Assembly: GCA_029959085.1 (NCBI GenBank) | Contig: JARWIR010000005.1 | Coordinates: 436,501-500,500, forward strand | DNA length: 64,000 nt | Source of the DNA: Nemophila menziesii | Taxonomy: Eukaryota > Streptophyta > Magnoliopsida > Boraginales > Hydrophyllaceae | Direction: 5' to 3' | In this document: in pieces, positions 10,721 to 20,215 of the stretch | How the letters are laid out: every line of letters begins with the position of its first letter | How positions within the stretch are numbered: position 1 is the first letter of the stretch | The notes under the pieces: model-generated | Databases searched by the model: none | Told to the model about the DNA's origin: nothing | Seen by the model: the letters and a program-made list of their open reading frames with translations, nothing else | Program-made: the position numbers and the translations under genes

Positions 10721-12508
10721 TTAAGCTTTAGGTACCCAATTAGGTTTGGGTCCATGAGGGTTAGTGGATTTTCTTTTTAAGACCCATATAGGCCTTTTCC
10801 AAATTGGCACAAGAGATCCCAAATCCAATAAATTACGATAGTAACAATGAGATGCATCATGACCAAGTTTTTCACAATAGGTGCAAGTGATAGAAGATTT
10901 TGAAGAAGATGGACTTTCATTTGAAATTTTTGATTTTACAAAAGCATTTTTCAAAGGTTTTTGGTGAGTGAATGGATCATATCCAACACCACTTTTTTCA
11001 CAAGCCATTCTTTGAGAACCTAAAATCAAATCCAAGTTTTCTTGCCCACTAGTAAATTTTAAAATAATGGCATTTTGATCAACAATCTTTTTCTCTAACA
11101 AAGTTTTTTCTTTCAAAAGATTTTTCTCAATAAGATGAAGTTTTTCATTATCATCTATACATTCATCACAAAGATTTTGACAATCTTCCAAAGCTTTCAA
11201 AACCTCTTTAGTTCTATTTTTCTCAAATTCTAAATCTTTTGTTAAAACCTTGTTTGTTTCAATAGAATTTAAAAAATCAGTGTAAAGAGAATCAAATGCC
11301 TCATGAATATCTTGTTCACTAGCATCATCATTAGTTAAAGAGAGTTTAGATTTAGGAGTTACCTCTTCATGATTTGCCATAAAGGCAAAGTGAGTTGAAC
11401 CGGTATCATCATCCGAAGAAGCATCTTCATCATTTTCAAGTTCTCCCATAAAAGCAACAAGATTGACGTTTTCGTTATCACTTTCTTCTTCCTCCGAATT
11501 TTGAGTATCCCAAGTGATATTAGCATGCATTGCTCTCTTAGGTTTCTCCTTTTGAAGAAGAGGACAATAGGTTTTGATGTGACCAACTTTCTTGCAATGA
11601 TAGCAAGTGGGTTCATCTTGTTTGATAGCTCTATCATTCTTCTTGTAAGGTGAGGAAGAACTTCCTTTCTTAGCAAAGCGTTTGTATCTCATGAATTTTT
11701 TCATATCTCTTGCTAACATAGCCACTCCTTCATCTTCACTAGTTTCTTCTTCATGTGAGTTATCTTCTTCACTTTCCTTCCTTTCTTTTCGTTCTTTCAA
11801 CTTGGAACTCATGGCATGGAAAGCAATAGATTTCTTAATCTTCTTCTCCTCATCATCTCTTATCTTTTCTTCTTCAAGCACAAGCTCTTCCGTCATGAGG
11901 TTGCAAATGAGTTCATGAACCGTCATTTTTGAAAGATCTTTAGTGTCTCTTATAGAGTTGATTTTTGATTTGTATTTCCTTGGAAGAGCAAATAAGATTT
12001 TTCGGCATTGTTCTTTGTTGGTGTACTCTTGACCAAGAGTCTTCAAGGTGTTGACAATGTTAGAAAATCTTTGATGCATGGCATTTAAGGCTTCATTGGG
12101 CTCCATACGAAATAGCTCATACTTAGTGATAAAGAGACCAATCTTAGTTTCTTTGATATCTTCCGTTCCTTGATATGATAGCTCCAAGAGTTGCCACATT
12201 TCATGAGCGGAATTGCATTCACTAACTCTATCATATTCCGTGACACTTAATCCATTAATGAGGATGTTCATAGCTTTGTTGTTTTTGGTGAGTTTAGCTA
12301 TGTCTTGATCATTGTAATCATCTTCATCTTTCACCACCGTACTACCCGTAACATAAGGAATATAAGGACCCTTCTTGATAGCAAGCCACAAAAAGTAATC
12401 AATTCCTTTGACGTGAATCTCCATTTTCTTTTTCCACCCAAAGTAGTCTTTTCCTACAGAAAGCGGAGGTCTAGTAGAACATGAACCTTCCGGTTGATTA
12501 GAATCCAT
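10721..12508 (-). CDS. gag: Copia gag polyprotein (UBN2-type capsid with two zinc knuckles)
   Basis: 595 codons from ATG at 12508. The N-terminal 200 residues are the UBN2 capsid-like domain (DYFGWKKKMEIHVKG; MWQLLELSYQGTEDIKETK; NIVNTLKTLGQEYTNKE). A basic/acidic linker follows, then a CCHC knuckle CYHCKKVGHIKTYC (about residue 303), an acidic coiled-coil segment, and a second knuckle CTYCEKLGHDASHC (about residue 547). The frame ends WVPKA-stop at 10721, where intact relatives continue into protease, so gag and protease are separated by a stop and a frame change. As only the 5' third of the element survives, this gag cannot support its own transposition. Confidence 0.85.
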   Translation of the reverse strand: MDSNQPEGSCSTRPPLSVGKDYFGWKKKMEIHVKGIDYFLWLAIKKGPYIPYVTGSTVVKDEDDYNDQDIAKLTKNNKAMNILINGLSVTEYDRVSECNSAHEMWQLLELSYQGTEDIKETKIGLFITKYELFRMEPNEALNAMHQRFSNIVNTLKTLGQEYTNKEQCRKILFALPRKYKSKINSIRDTKDLSKMTVHELICNLMTEELVLEEEKIRDDEEKKIKKSIAFHAMSSKLKERKERKESEEDNSHEEETSEDEGVAMLARDMKKFMRYKRFAKKGSSSSPYKKNDRAIKQDEPTCYHCKKVGHIKTYCPLLQKEKPKRAMHANITWDTQNSEEEESDNENVNLVAFMGELENDEDASSDDDTGSTHFAFMANHEEVTPKSKLSLTNDDASEQDIHEAFDSLYTDFLNSIETNKVLTKDLEFEKNRTKEVLKALEDCQNLCDECIDDNEKLHLIEKNLLKEKTLLEKKIVDQNAIILKFTSGQENLDLILGSQRMACEKSGVGYDPFTHQKPLKNAFVKSKISNESPSSSKSSITCTYCEKLGHDASHCYYRNLLDLGSLVPIWKRPIWVLKRKSTNPHGPKPNWVPKA

Positions 12509-12550
12509 ATCGTATTAACTCTAGAAACGATTAAGTACAATAGAGCTAGG

Positions 12551-12561
12551 CTCTGATACCA
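12551..12561 (-). other. Primer-binding site, initiator tRNA-Met type
   Basis: Minus strand TGGTATCAGAG, the usual copia primer site complementary to the 3' end of initiator tRNA-Met, two bases from the LTR end. Confidence 0.85.
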
Positions 12562-12563
12562 AT

Positions 12564-13618
12564 TGATAGTCTATATGCGTCCTAGAAGGGGGGTTGAATA
12601 GGACAATAGAAATTAATCGGCTAATTTTATTTCAAGTAAATAAAATTAAAAGCTAATTTGAATCCTATTGTTTTAGCAAACTAAATAGTAATGAACTAGA
12701 TAATCCTAAAAGACAATATTATCAAACTATTCATGTAGGCATTTTATCAAGCATATAGAGTGCGGAAATGTAAAGAGTGTAGAGATAGAATACGATACAC
12801 AACGATGTATAGTGGTTCGGTTTCCCTACATCCACTACCTAAGGAAGCCTCCTTAGGATTTGCAAGATTCTCCACTAATCTTCGTAACTCTTAACCGGGT
12901 GAGATTACAAACCCTTACAACCACTTCAAAAACCTTTGAAGGAAAATACACTTGTGTTATCACCAACACAAGGAACCAAGCATAAAACCTATGCTCACAC
13001 TACTCTCTTAATCTATTACAAGAACTAAGAGGAAAGGGGAAAAGTGTTTAGGGGTGCTTTATAAAAGCTTTGTAACTAAACTCCTAAATGAGTAGATATG
13101 AACTAAGTAGCTTCACAATGAATATGACTTGAATGCTCCTTTGAAACCTCCTTGAATGATAATATTAATTGCTCTTAAGATTGGTAGATGGAAGGCTTGA
13201 GTTGTGTCTTGAATGAACTCCATTTTATAGCTGAAAATATGGTCCAACGGTCATAAGGCTTCTCTCTAACTGATCTATTTTATCTCCAACGGATATAAGC
13301 TTTGTCCTCTTGTAATAGTGCAGGAAACCCTCTTGTGCGGTGTACCGCGGATATGGTCCGGTGCACCGCGAAAACGTTCGTCCAGATTTCAAGCTTACTG
13401 ACGGACTACTCGATGTACCGCGTCCCTGGTCCGTGCATCGGTCCGGTGTACCGCGCCTTTGATCCGGTGTACCGTGCAATTTTACTAGCTTACTGACGGG
13501 CGATCCTGTGCACCGCTCCTCTGGTCCGTGACTCTGCGGTGTACCGCAAGACTTGTCCGGTGTACCGCGGAGCTGTTCATTTGAATATAAGCTAAAGTTC
13601 AAGGATAAAAACACAACA
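12564..13618 (-). repeat. 5' LTR of the truncated copia element
   Basis: The inner LTR end is set by the adjacent primer-binding site: minus strand ...ACTATCA, two bases, then TGGTATCAGAG. The outer end is uncertain. The LTR contains a GC-rich block of repeated GGTGTACCGCG motifs. Confidence 0.5.
13325..13575. repeat. GC-rich GGTGTACCGCG motif cluster inside the LTR
   Basis: About nine variants of GGTGTACCGCG/GGTGCACCGCG in 250 bp. A longer unit is also duplicated: AGCTTACTGACGG starts at 13392 and again at 13487, 95 bp apart. The block stands out from the AT-rich surroundings. Confidence 0.8.
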
Positions 13619-14255
13619 AATCTAATGAGGGGTTTTGGAAAACATTTAAAGAGATACCAAAATGAATTTTAGTTAAAAAGATGATTTGTCGAATATTAAA
13701 ACGGGAATAAAACAAGGTGAGGCTAACATATGGGTTAATTGGCAAGCAAAATAGAGCAACAACATTTCAAATAGGATATCATCCTAGAATAAAAGAATAA
13801 AAAATATTCGCTATGAATAAAAGAGATTGAAAAGAACCTCATAATCAACACCTAAAATTGGAGTAGAATTGGGATTGGATAGCTCGCAAAGGATAAGTCA
13901 ATCTCATCATACTACCAAATATTTACCAATCACTAGACAATTAGCTCTGGGTTCTTAATTAGCTCAGCCATTGACCATTCCATTACGTTTTGATCATGCC
14001 ACAAACAAGTAAGTCTCTCAATCTAAAAGCCAGTATCAAACGACACAAAAGGTGCAACTTCAATTGTTCAAGAGAGTCACAAGATGTTGTAGATGAAATC
14101 AAGTTACCACATAATCTTTAGGATCAGTCCTTTCTATTATTAACACATTTTTTTCATGCTAAATGGCCTTATCATTTGTAATGGTGTATACTACTCCCTA
14201 ATGCTGAAATAAAGAAACATGTGGTGTATGATTAAGGTCAGATATATATTTACTA
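13619..14255. other. Non-coding stretch between copia LTR and MITE
   Basis: No coding or structured feature recognised. Part of it could still belong to the copia LTR. Confidence 0.35.
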
Positions 14256-14507
14256 CTCTCTTCATTCCTAAAAGGTTGTCACATATGCTTTTGCATACAA
14301 ACTAAGAAATGTCATTTATTATCGATGTGATTACTAAAATGTCATGTATAAAGTGTCTTGATATATTGAATATTTATTGAAAACTTATATTATAATATTT
14401 AATTAGGGGTAAAAGTGGTATAAAAAATGTCATGATTTTCTAAAGTGACAACCTTTTAGAATCAACTATTTTTAGTATAAGTGACAATCTTTTGGGAACA
14501 GATGAAG
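14256..14507. mobile_element. Stowaway-like MITE (Tc1/mariner type)
   Basis: Terminal inverted repeats of about 27 bp: left CTCTCTTCATTCCTAAAAGG..., right the reverse complement of GTGACAATCTTTTGGGAAC.... The 252-bp element is flanked by TA (14254-14255 and 14508-14509), the usual target duplication. An internal copy of the terminal motif (GTGACAACCTTTTAG near 14441) matches the left end better than the right end does. Confidence 0.75.
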
Positions 14508-14617
14508 TAATTGCATCGGATGAAGAAATTTCCACTTTAAGAGATAACAATCAGAAAGTATTGACAAATCTGAAACAAATTGGTGTTGGATATCAAATGA
14601 AAAAAGCTTGCACTTTT

Positions 14618-14660
14618 ATCCCACATCGGTTGAGACTTAAGGTTTCGCACTTTATAAATA
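14618..14660 (+). promoter_or_regulatory. U-snRNA-type promoter elements (USE and TATA)
   Basis: ATCCCACATCG at 14618-14628 matches the plant upstream sequence element RTCCCACATCG. TTTATAAATA follows at 14651-14660. The 22-base gap is close to the two-helical-turn spacing of RNA polymerase III U6/U3 promoters in plants, and shorter than the spacing of polymerase II snRNA promoters. Similar USE-like blocks also occur in some plant repeats, so this may be inherited from an element. Confidence 0.5.
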
Positions 14661-14681
14661 CACAATATTTGAAAGTAATGA

Positions 14682-14888
14682 ACAAGTGGTGTAGAGGTTG
14701 GATTAACACATGAGTTTCAGCAGTATCCTAAACTAACATATTTATGGGGTTGTCTAATCATGCTTTCCCAAACCAGAAAAAATGAAGCATCATGCCTTAT
14801 GCATGTGTTAATCCAAGTGTTGCCTCTCCGGAGAAGAAGAATAGGTTAAGGACTGTAGACATTGGAATTGTTGATATCCTTCTTTTTT
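14682..14888 (+). ncRNA. Candidate Pol III transcript of unknown kind
   Basis: Placed only by position: about 23 bases after the TATA block to the T run at 14883-14888. It includes a 15-bp perfect inverted repeat, TTGGATTAACACATG (from about 14697) and CATGTGTTAATCCAA (ending about 14818), able to close a long stem. I do not recognise U6, U3, 7SL, MRP or telomerase RNA in it. It may equally be a MITE. Confidence 0.25.
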
Positions 14889-15082
14889 CTTTTCTCAAGT
14901 TTTAAATATTTTAGAGTCGTGTGTATCTTCATCTTTTTAATTTTTACATGTTTCTTTTACCTTTTATCAACTAAATAACATATTTGGATCAATATAATTT
15001 AACTATTTATTTTATTCTTAAAACTATAATTTTGATGTTGTATCAAAAATCACTTTGTTTAGCCGATCAATCAAAAGTACAA

Positions 15083-15497
15083 GGGTTTGTTTAGATTAAG
15101 GAGGGTACTTTAGTTAAAGATAGGAAAGTAGAGTATAATAAAGGAACGGAAAAAAGAATATTTAATCTTGTTTGGATTGAATAAAAAAAGGAGAGATTTC
15201 ATTAAAGGATTATATGTATCCGGTGTTTAGATTAGACGAATAAAGAGACGAAGAGATTATGACTCATATACCCTTATTAAAATATACTATAAAGAAAGAA
15301 TAAGGGTAATGTAGACAAGAATCTCTTTCTTCTAATCTCGCTGAATTGAAAGGATTGAATATATGGGTTCGTAAGGGATTGAAAGAATCCTTTAATAAAC
15401 TTCCCCCTCTACTTATTTCTAATCCAAACAAGAGATAGGATTGTTATTATCCTTTAATACAATCCCATTCCTTTCAATTCCCCATCCAAACATACCC
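15083..15497. mobile_element. MITE-like inverted-repeat element
   Basis: Left end GGGTTTGTTTAGAT and right end (reverse complement) GGGTATGTTTGGAT form short imperfect inverted repeats around 415 bp of AT-rich DNA. The termini recall hAT- or PIF-derived MITEs, but no exact target duplication is visible (AAGTACAA against AAGTATCA, 6 of 8). Confidence 0.5.
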
Positions 15498-15810
15498 TAA
15501 GTATCACCTAGAAATCACTTTTAATGGTTGACTAGACTAGAAAAGGTCCATCTAAATTATCAATGGATTAATAGACCATTCAATTCGACTCAAAATGTTA
15601 AAGGATGACCTAAACTATATTGTATTATAATTGTCGATGTTAACTATAAGTGAGGTTATACGGCACAATTGAATGCATACTATAAAACGAGATTTAGATT
15701 ATATGCTACACAAAGTATGTATGTAATATCAAAAGCAATACAAATCCAAATGAGAGTAGAAGGGGGAGGAGCATCTTTATAAATTTCAATGTAGTTTACA
15801 ATAATATGCT

Positions 15811-17449
15811 CTAGCGACGACTAGTGCGACTTTTTCCTCTATTTTTCTGCACATTAACAAAACCCATCAGAAAAAGAAAACATAAATATTAATTAAATTA
15901 TATATTTGATTGATTACTCACAGAAGTAACGTTGAAGCTGGTACCTGAACCTGCTGTAGCACCTCCTGTGCAAATAAAACAAATTAAATCATTAAAATTT
16001 ACACACACAAAAAACATCAAAATATAATTAAATAGTTACTACCTGTAGCAAAAGGTGATTGAAAAGGTGTAGTTGAAGTAAACAATGAAGTAGTAGTAGC
16101 GGAAGCAGGTGATGGAGTAAATAATTGATTCTGTCCTAATGGTGAAGCTGATGTGGCAGCGACAGGTGGCGTTGGTGTAAACAACAATGAAGCTGAAGCT
16201 GGTGTTGGTGCAGCAGCCGAGGTTGTAGTAACAACTACCTGTGACTGAGACAACAACAACAAAGGTTGTTGTGAAGAAGGAGGTAAATGTAATGACGGAT
16301 GTACCCTTTTAGCAGCTGCTTCTTGTTTAGCTGTTTCTCTTCTATCTGCTTCCACAAACGGATCATTTCCGTAACCTCTTCTTCTTTGATCAGCTAAGTA
16401 TGCTCCTTTCATTGATTCAATATGTTGATGAATACTCTCCACCTATATTATATATATAATTAAATAATTAAATATTATTACACTTATAAATACAATATTA
16501 TTTTCTATTTTTTTTTTACCTTGGCTGCAACGTGAACAAAAAAATCATGGACATTTGACATTACTTTGGGTAGAGATTGAAGCAAGGATAAACTTGAATT
16601 TCTTTCTGAATCTAAAAGTATTAACTGTTCTAACTCTTCTATCCATTGTCTACATTCCACTATATATTTCTCGAATCTGGATATAGTTTGTTGTAAAAAT
16701 GGAGATGGTTTTTTGGGTAAGCCGCTATAGAAATCGAAAACTGGGACTATGGAGTTGTTAGTATTTGGTTGATTGTTTGAAGATGGTGGTGCAACACCAG
16801 TATGAGGGTGGAGAAACCTAGGACGCATCATCATGAATGAACGAACAGCTACCTCTGTATTACGTAGTATATCTTTAGCAGCTGACATTAATTCTTGGCA
16901 TATTGCTTTTTGACGTTCCATTCCTGTTCCTACTCCACCCAATTCCTGATACATATGATTCCAATTAGTATGTATATGGATGAAAAGAATTTAAGAAAAC
17001 CTACCTGATTAATTCGACTAGTATCAAGTTCAAATCCACCATTTGAGACAGACGAATCGTATAGCCTGCTACACTGGTCAAGACGCTGACTTTCATCTCT
17101 AAAATCAAATATCTTCTCCCTAAACCCCATAAATAATTCCATTATTAAATACTGAAATTAAAAGTTAAAATGACTGAAAAACATACTCGATTTGAAGTAG
17201 AACTTTCTGGGAATCAGGATGGAGGTCAGCCCATTTAGTACTATAAGTCGCGGGTGTCTTGTCGTTGGTGAACAGATAAAGGTGTTGTTGTTGTTGCTGC
17301 TGATATTGAGGTTGTTGCTGAGATTGTTGGAATCCAAATTGTTGTTGTTGTTGTGGTTGCGACGTCGTTTGAGGGAATGAAAATGCCGATGTTTGCTGCT
17401 GCTGCTGCTGTAATGGTGAAGGTTGTTGTTGATTGAAGGAAAACGCCAT
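15811..17449 (-). CDS. NUP58: Nuclear pore complex protein NUP58
   Basis: Six exons: 17449-17187, 17119-17005, 16945-16520, 16442-16043, 15965-15922 and 15846-15811 (427 codons plus TAG), with correct phases throughout. NUP58 is a channel nucleoporin of the NUP62-54-58 complex. Residues 1-60 are a Gln/Phe-rich low-complexity stretch (MAFSFNQQQPSPL, GFQQSQQQ) with FG-like spacing. They are followed by the plant NUP58 signature LFTNDKTPATYSTKWADLHP and by coiled-coil helices (RDESQRLDQCSRLYDSS; AVRSFMMMRPRFLHP; VECRQWIEELEQLI). The C-terminal third is Ala/Thr/Ser-rich with scattered FT/LF dipeptides, and the protein ends in a basic tail (KNRGKSRTSRR). The start at 17449 is the first Met in frame. 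No damage seen. Confidence 0.9.
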
Positions 17450-17879
17450 TCTTAGGTTAGGTTAAAGCTTCCTCCTTTTTGATGATTAACATGTACGGAA
17501 ATTTCAAGAATTGAGATTCGATGGAAGAAAAACAAATTAAAATAAAACCCTTACTTTTAAAACCCTAGATTTTGAGGTGGAGGGAAAAACCGGGATTTAA
17601 TTTGGACATCTATTCAACCCCTTTCACCAAATAAAAAGAGACTATTATAGTACATGGTAAGGCATTTGCCCATTAGTCTTTATAATATGAATAGGAAATA
17701 CAAATTGAGACTTTTTTATTTTTTTTATTTTATACAATAAATTTTAGTTAGAATTTTTTTTTTAAGGTCTTTTTCCAATTTTTTGGTTGAGTTTCTGACA
17801 TTTTTACCCTTGTTTGTAATAGGTACAGATCCATTACGAACGACATTCCTTCCTTTTTAATGAAGTTGTTTTGTGTTAC

Positions 17880-18225
17880 AGGCTGGCCCCTTCAGGAACA
17901 ACAAAAATATTTTAACAGATTTGTTATATTAATTAACATGTATATGTGTTTTTATTGAGGTTATATGGTATATGGGGGCTGGCCCCATAATGAAGAAAAA
18001 CAATAAAGGGCTGGCCCCAATATGAACACAAACATTAAGGGTCTGGCCTCATATACAACACAAACATAGACTGGGCTATTCATATTTTTAAATAGGTTGT
18101 ACCTATAATATACAACAAAAATCAGCAAAACTTAAACCCATATTGGGCCAGCCCCATTACGACAAAAAAATAGTCTCAGCTGACCCATAATCAACATTTT
18201 CAACATGGGCTGGCCCAATACGGAT
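17880..18225. repeat. GGGCTGGCCCC motif cluster
   Basis: At least six copies or near copies of GGGCTGGCCCC or its complement-like forms between 17881 and 18215, separated by AT-rich spacers of 25-90 bp. The motif is nearly palindromic, so strand is ambiguous. Confidence 0.65.
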
Positions 18226-18313
18226 TACGTTTTAAAAAAAAGAACGACGAACTAGATCGAAGCCAGTGACTGTTGATGAAGTTGAACGCCAAATCGAGAT
18301 GGAATAGTGAAGG

Positions 18314-18640
18314 GGTTATCGAGACGAACCTTGATTCAACCCTTAAAATGGGATATCGAGTAACTAATGGTTAGATCTTTGAGATCACCTGTAGAATTCA
18401 CGATTCAACACTTAGAAGGGGTTATCGAGTAATTGATGGTTAAGTTTTTTCATTCACCTGTAAAAATCGCGATTCAACTCTTAAAAAGGGTTATCAAGCA
18501 ACTGATGGTTAGATCATTGTGATCACATGCGGAATCCTTGATTCAAGTATGAGAAGGGGTTATCGAGTATATTATGGTTAGATCTTCATGATCACCTATA
18601 GAAACCATTATTCAACCATTCAAAGGGGCTACGTTTCGTT
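18314..18640. repeat. 68-bp tandem repeat, about 4.5 copies
   Basis: Recurring AAGGGGTTATCGAGTAA followed by GGTTAGATC and GATCACCTGTAGAA and GATTCAAC. Anchors at about 18351, 18420, 18488 and 18556 give a period of about 68 bp. Copies are diverged. Confidence 0.75.
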
Positions 18641-18850
18641 CCTCATTCTCACAACCCTTTAGTTGACTTGCTTTCTAGTTAATCTAGTCATTAAATGTTT
18701 AGCCTACTATTTGTAAATCAAAAAACTAAATAAATATATTTAATTTTTAGTCTTTATTATGCAACGAATAGTTAAACTTGAGCTAAAAGTATTATATTAA
18801 CTTGTTAATCTCTATGGAGACGATACCCGACCTACCTACTTTATTACTTG

Positions 18851-18878
18851 TGATGACTCGTTCACTTGCGAGTCATCA
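18851..18878. repeat. Perfect 10-bp hairpin
   Basis: TGATGACTCG, eight-base loop, CGAGTCATCA. Lies beside the LTR-like motif noted for this region. Confidence 0.7.
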
Positions 18879-19509
18879 TACTTCGAGCGAGAATTTATAT
18901 AACAACTCGAAGGACAACACCAACTAAAACCTTGAAAATGTTTTATTTTAGGGTATGATTACGTTACCCCCATCATGAGTGGAATAATCAAATGTCCCAC
19001 GAGGCGACTTGATGGATGTCCCTTAAATAGACATAATTATAACTTGAGGTATCAATCATTGATCTAACCGGCGAATAAAAATGGACCCACCAAGTAAGGG
19101 ATAAGGTAAGTCTAAACATCGACGTCATCCCTAAAACCTTGTAGCCTTATAACCAATGTTTAATTGTTTAAAGAGGTACTTGATAGGGAGAAAATACCAC
19201 CAACCTCGATAGGTCGAGGTTGAGACTATGGACATCAAGAACGGTGAATATACTAGCTCCAGACACCCTTAAGCAAGACTTCGCTTATTCGAGGACAATA
19301 CGGAAAACTAACCAACTCCCTTTGGTTATTCAACAATTATCTAACAAGGGCTGGATTTGTAACAATGATGTAAGCATAGACAAAAGAATAATTACCCTAC
19401 CAACCATCATCTAGAGACCGTGTGTTAAATGACAGTGGTTGCAATATAGATGTTCCTAGAAACTCTATAAAAAGGATTGAAAATGTGTAGAGAAACTAAC
19501 TAATGTAAT

Positions 19510-19880
19510 ATCACTGTTTTAAAAATCGGCTTAGGCGACGCCTAGGCGCTAGAAGGTAGTGTACCTTTCGGAAATGTACCAAGCAGTCCTAGAAGGTTCC
19601 AAGCCTATGCGGGACTAGGCGGCGCCTAGGCGTACCCAGGCGGCCGCCTAGGCGGTCTGGAGGCTAAAAAATAAAAAAAAATCTATTTTTTAATACAAAA
19701 ATTTAAAAAAATCTATTTTTTGATATAAAAAAATATATAAACTTATTTTAAAAATTATATAAATTCAAAAAAAAAATATTCAAATATAATTTATTATTTA
19801 AAACCACCTAACAATAAAACGCCTAAGCGTCCACATAATCCCCTAGGCGTTCGAAGGTGTTCGACCGTCCGCTAGCACCT
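19510..19880. repeat. CGCCTAGGCG palindrome-rich foldback block
   Basis: GC-rich palindromes (CGCCTAGGCG and GGCGCCTAGGCG) crowd 19530-19660; related CGCCTAAGCG and CCTAGGCG copies reappear at 19815-19860 after an AT-rich core. The arrangement suggests a non-autonomous DNA element with subterminal palindromes; ends and target duplication were not resolved. Confidence 0.5.
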
Positions 19881-19884
19881 ATTT

Positions 19885-20016
19885 AAAGACCGTGTAATAT
19901 AGGCTGTTATGTCTTATGCTTTTGCAATTATGATCAATCTATTCTTCTGTATTTTTGTTCTTACTTGTGATCATACGATTAAAATTTATCTTCTTATAAA
20001 AGACCGTGTAATATAG
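19885..20016. repeat. 18-bp direct repeats flanking 96 bp
   Basis: AAAGACCGTGTAATATAG at 19885-19902 and again at 19999-20016. They may be a local duplication or the target duplication of a small insertion. Confidence 0.6.
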
Positions 20017-20215
20017 TGTATATTGTGAATACACGTTAATCTCATGAAAATCACTACTACTCAATTTAATCCGTCATTTTAAATCACACCAAATTCTATT
20101 TGGTAATACTGGTAGATTATAAATCCAAAATATGTAATACTTTGCTATATGGGAAAGGGTGATCAATCATCAAAGAACAATTTATGCGACAACTGTTTGT
20201 ATGGCTTCTCGAAAA

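Larger units (their letters stand above)
10314..13618 (-). mobile_element. Truncated Ty1/copia element, SIRE/Maximus-like (5' LTR, gag, start of protease)
   Basis: Read on the minus strand the order is 5' LTR (about 13618-12564), primer-binding site (12561-12551), gag (12508-10721) and a protease start (10700-10314). Integrase, reverse transcriptase, RNase H and the 3' LTR are absent. The break lies exactly where the GGTTA-rich satellite begins. The far LTR boundary (13618, where the minus strand reads TGTTGTG) is a guess because there is no second LTR for comparison. Confidence 0.75.
17450..20215. other. Repeat-rich intergenic region, possible gypsy LTR relic
   Basis: No gene. The stretch CTATGGAGACGATACCCGAC near 18812, followed by a perfect hairpin at 18851-18878, resembles the 3' part of Ty3/gypsy LTRs on the plus strand, but no boundaries, primer site or coding region were found. 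Separate repeats inside are listed individually. Confidence 0.35.

Noticed and set aside
10700..10721. A short intron joining copia gag and protease
   Set aside because: The GT-to-AG distance would be only about 32 bases, too short for a plant intron; stop plus frame change is simpler.
14682..14888. Telomerase RNA gene behind the USE/TATA promoter
   Set aside because: Plant telomerase RNAs use such promoters, but the needed template (CTAAACCCTA-like) is absent; only CCTAAACTAA is present.
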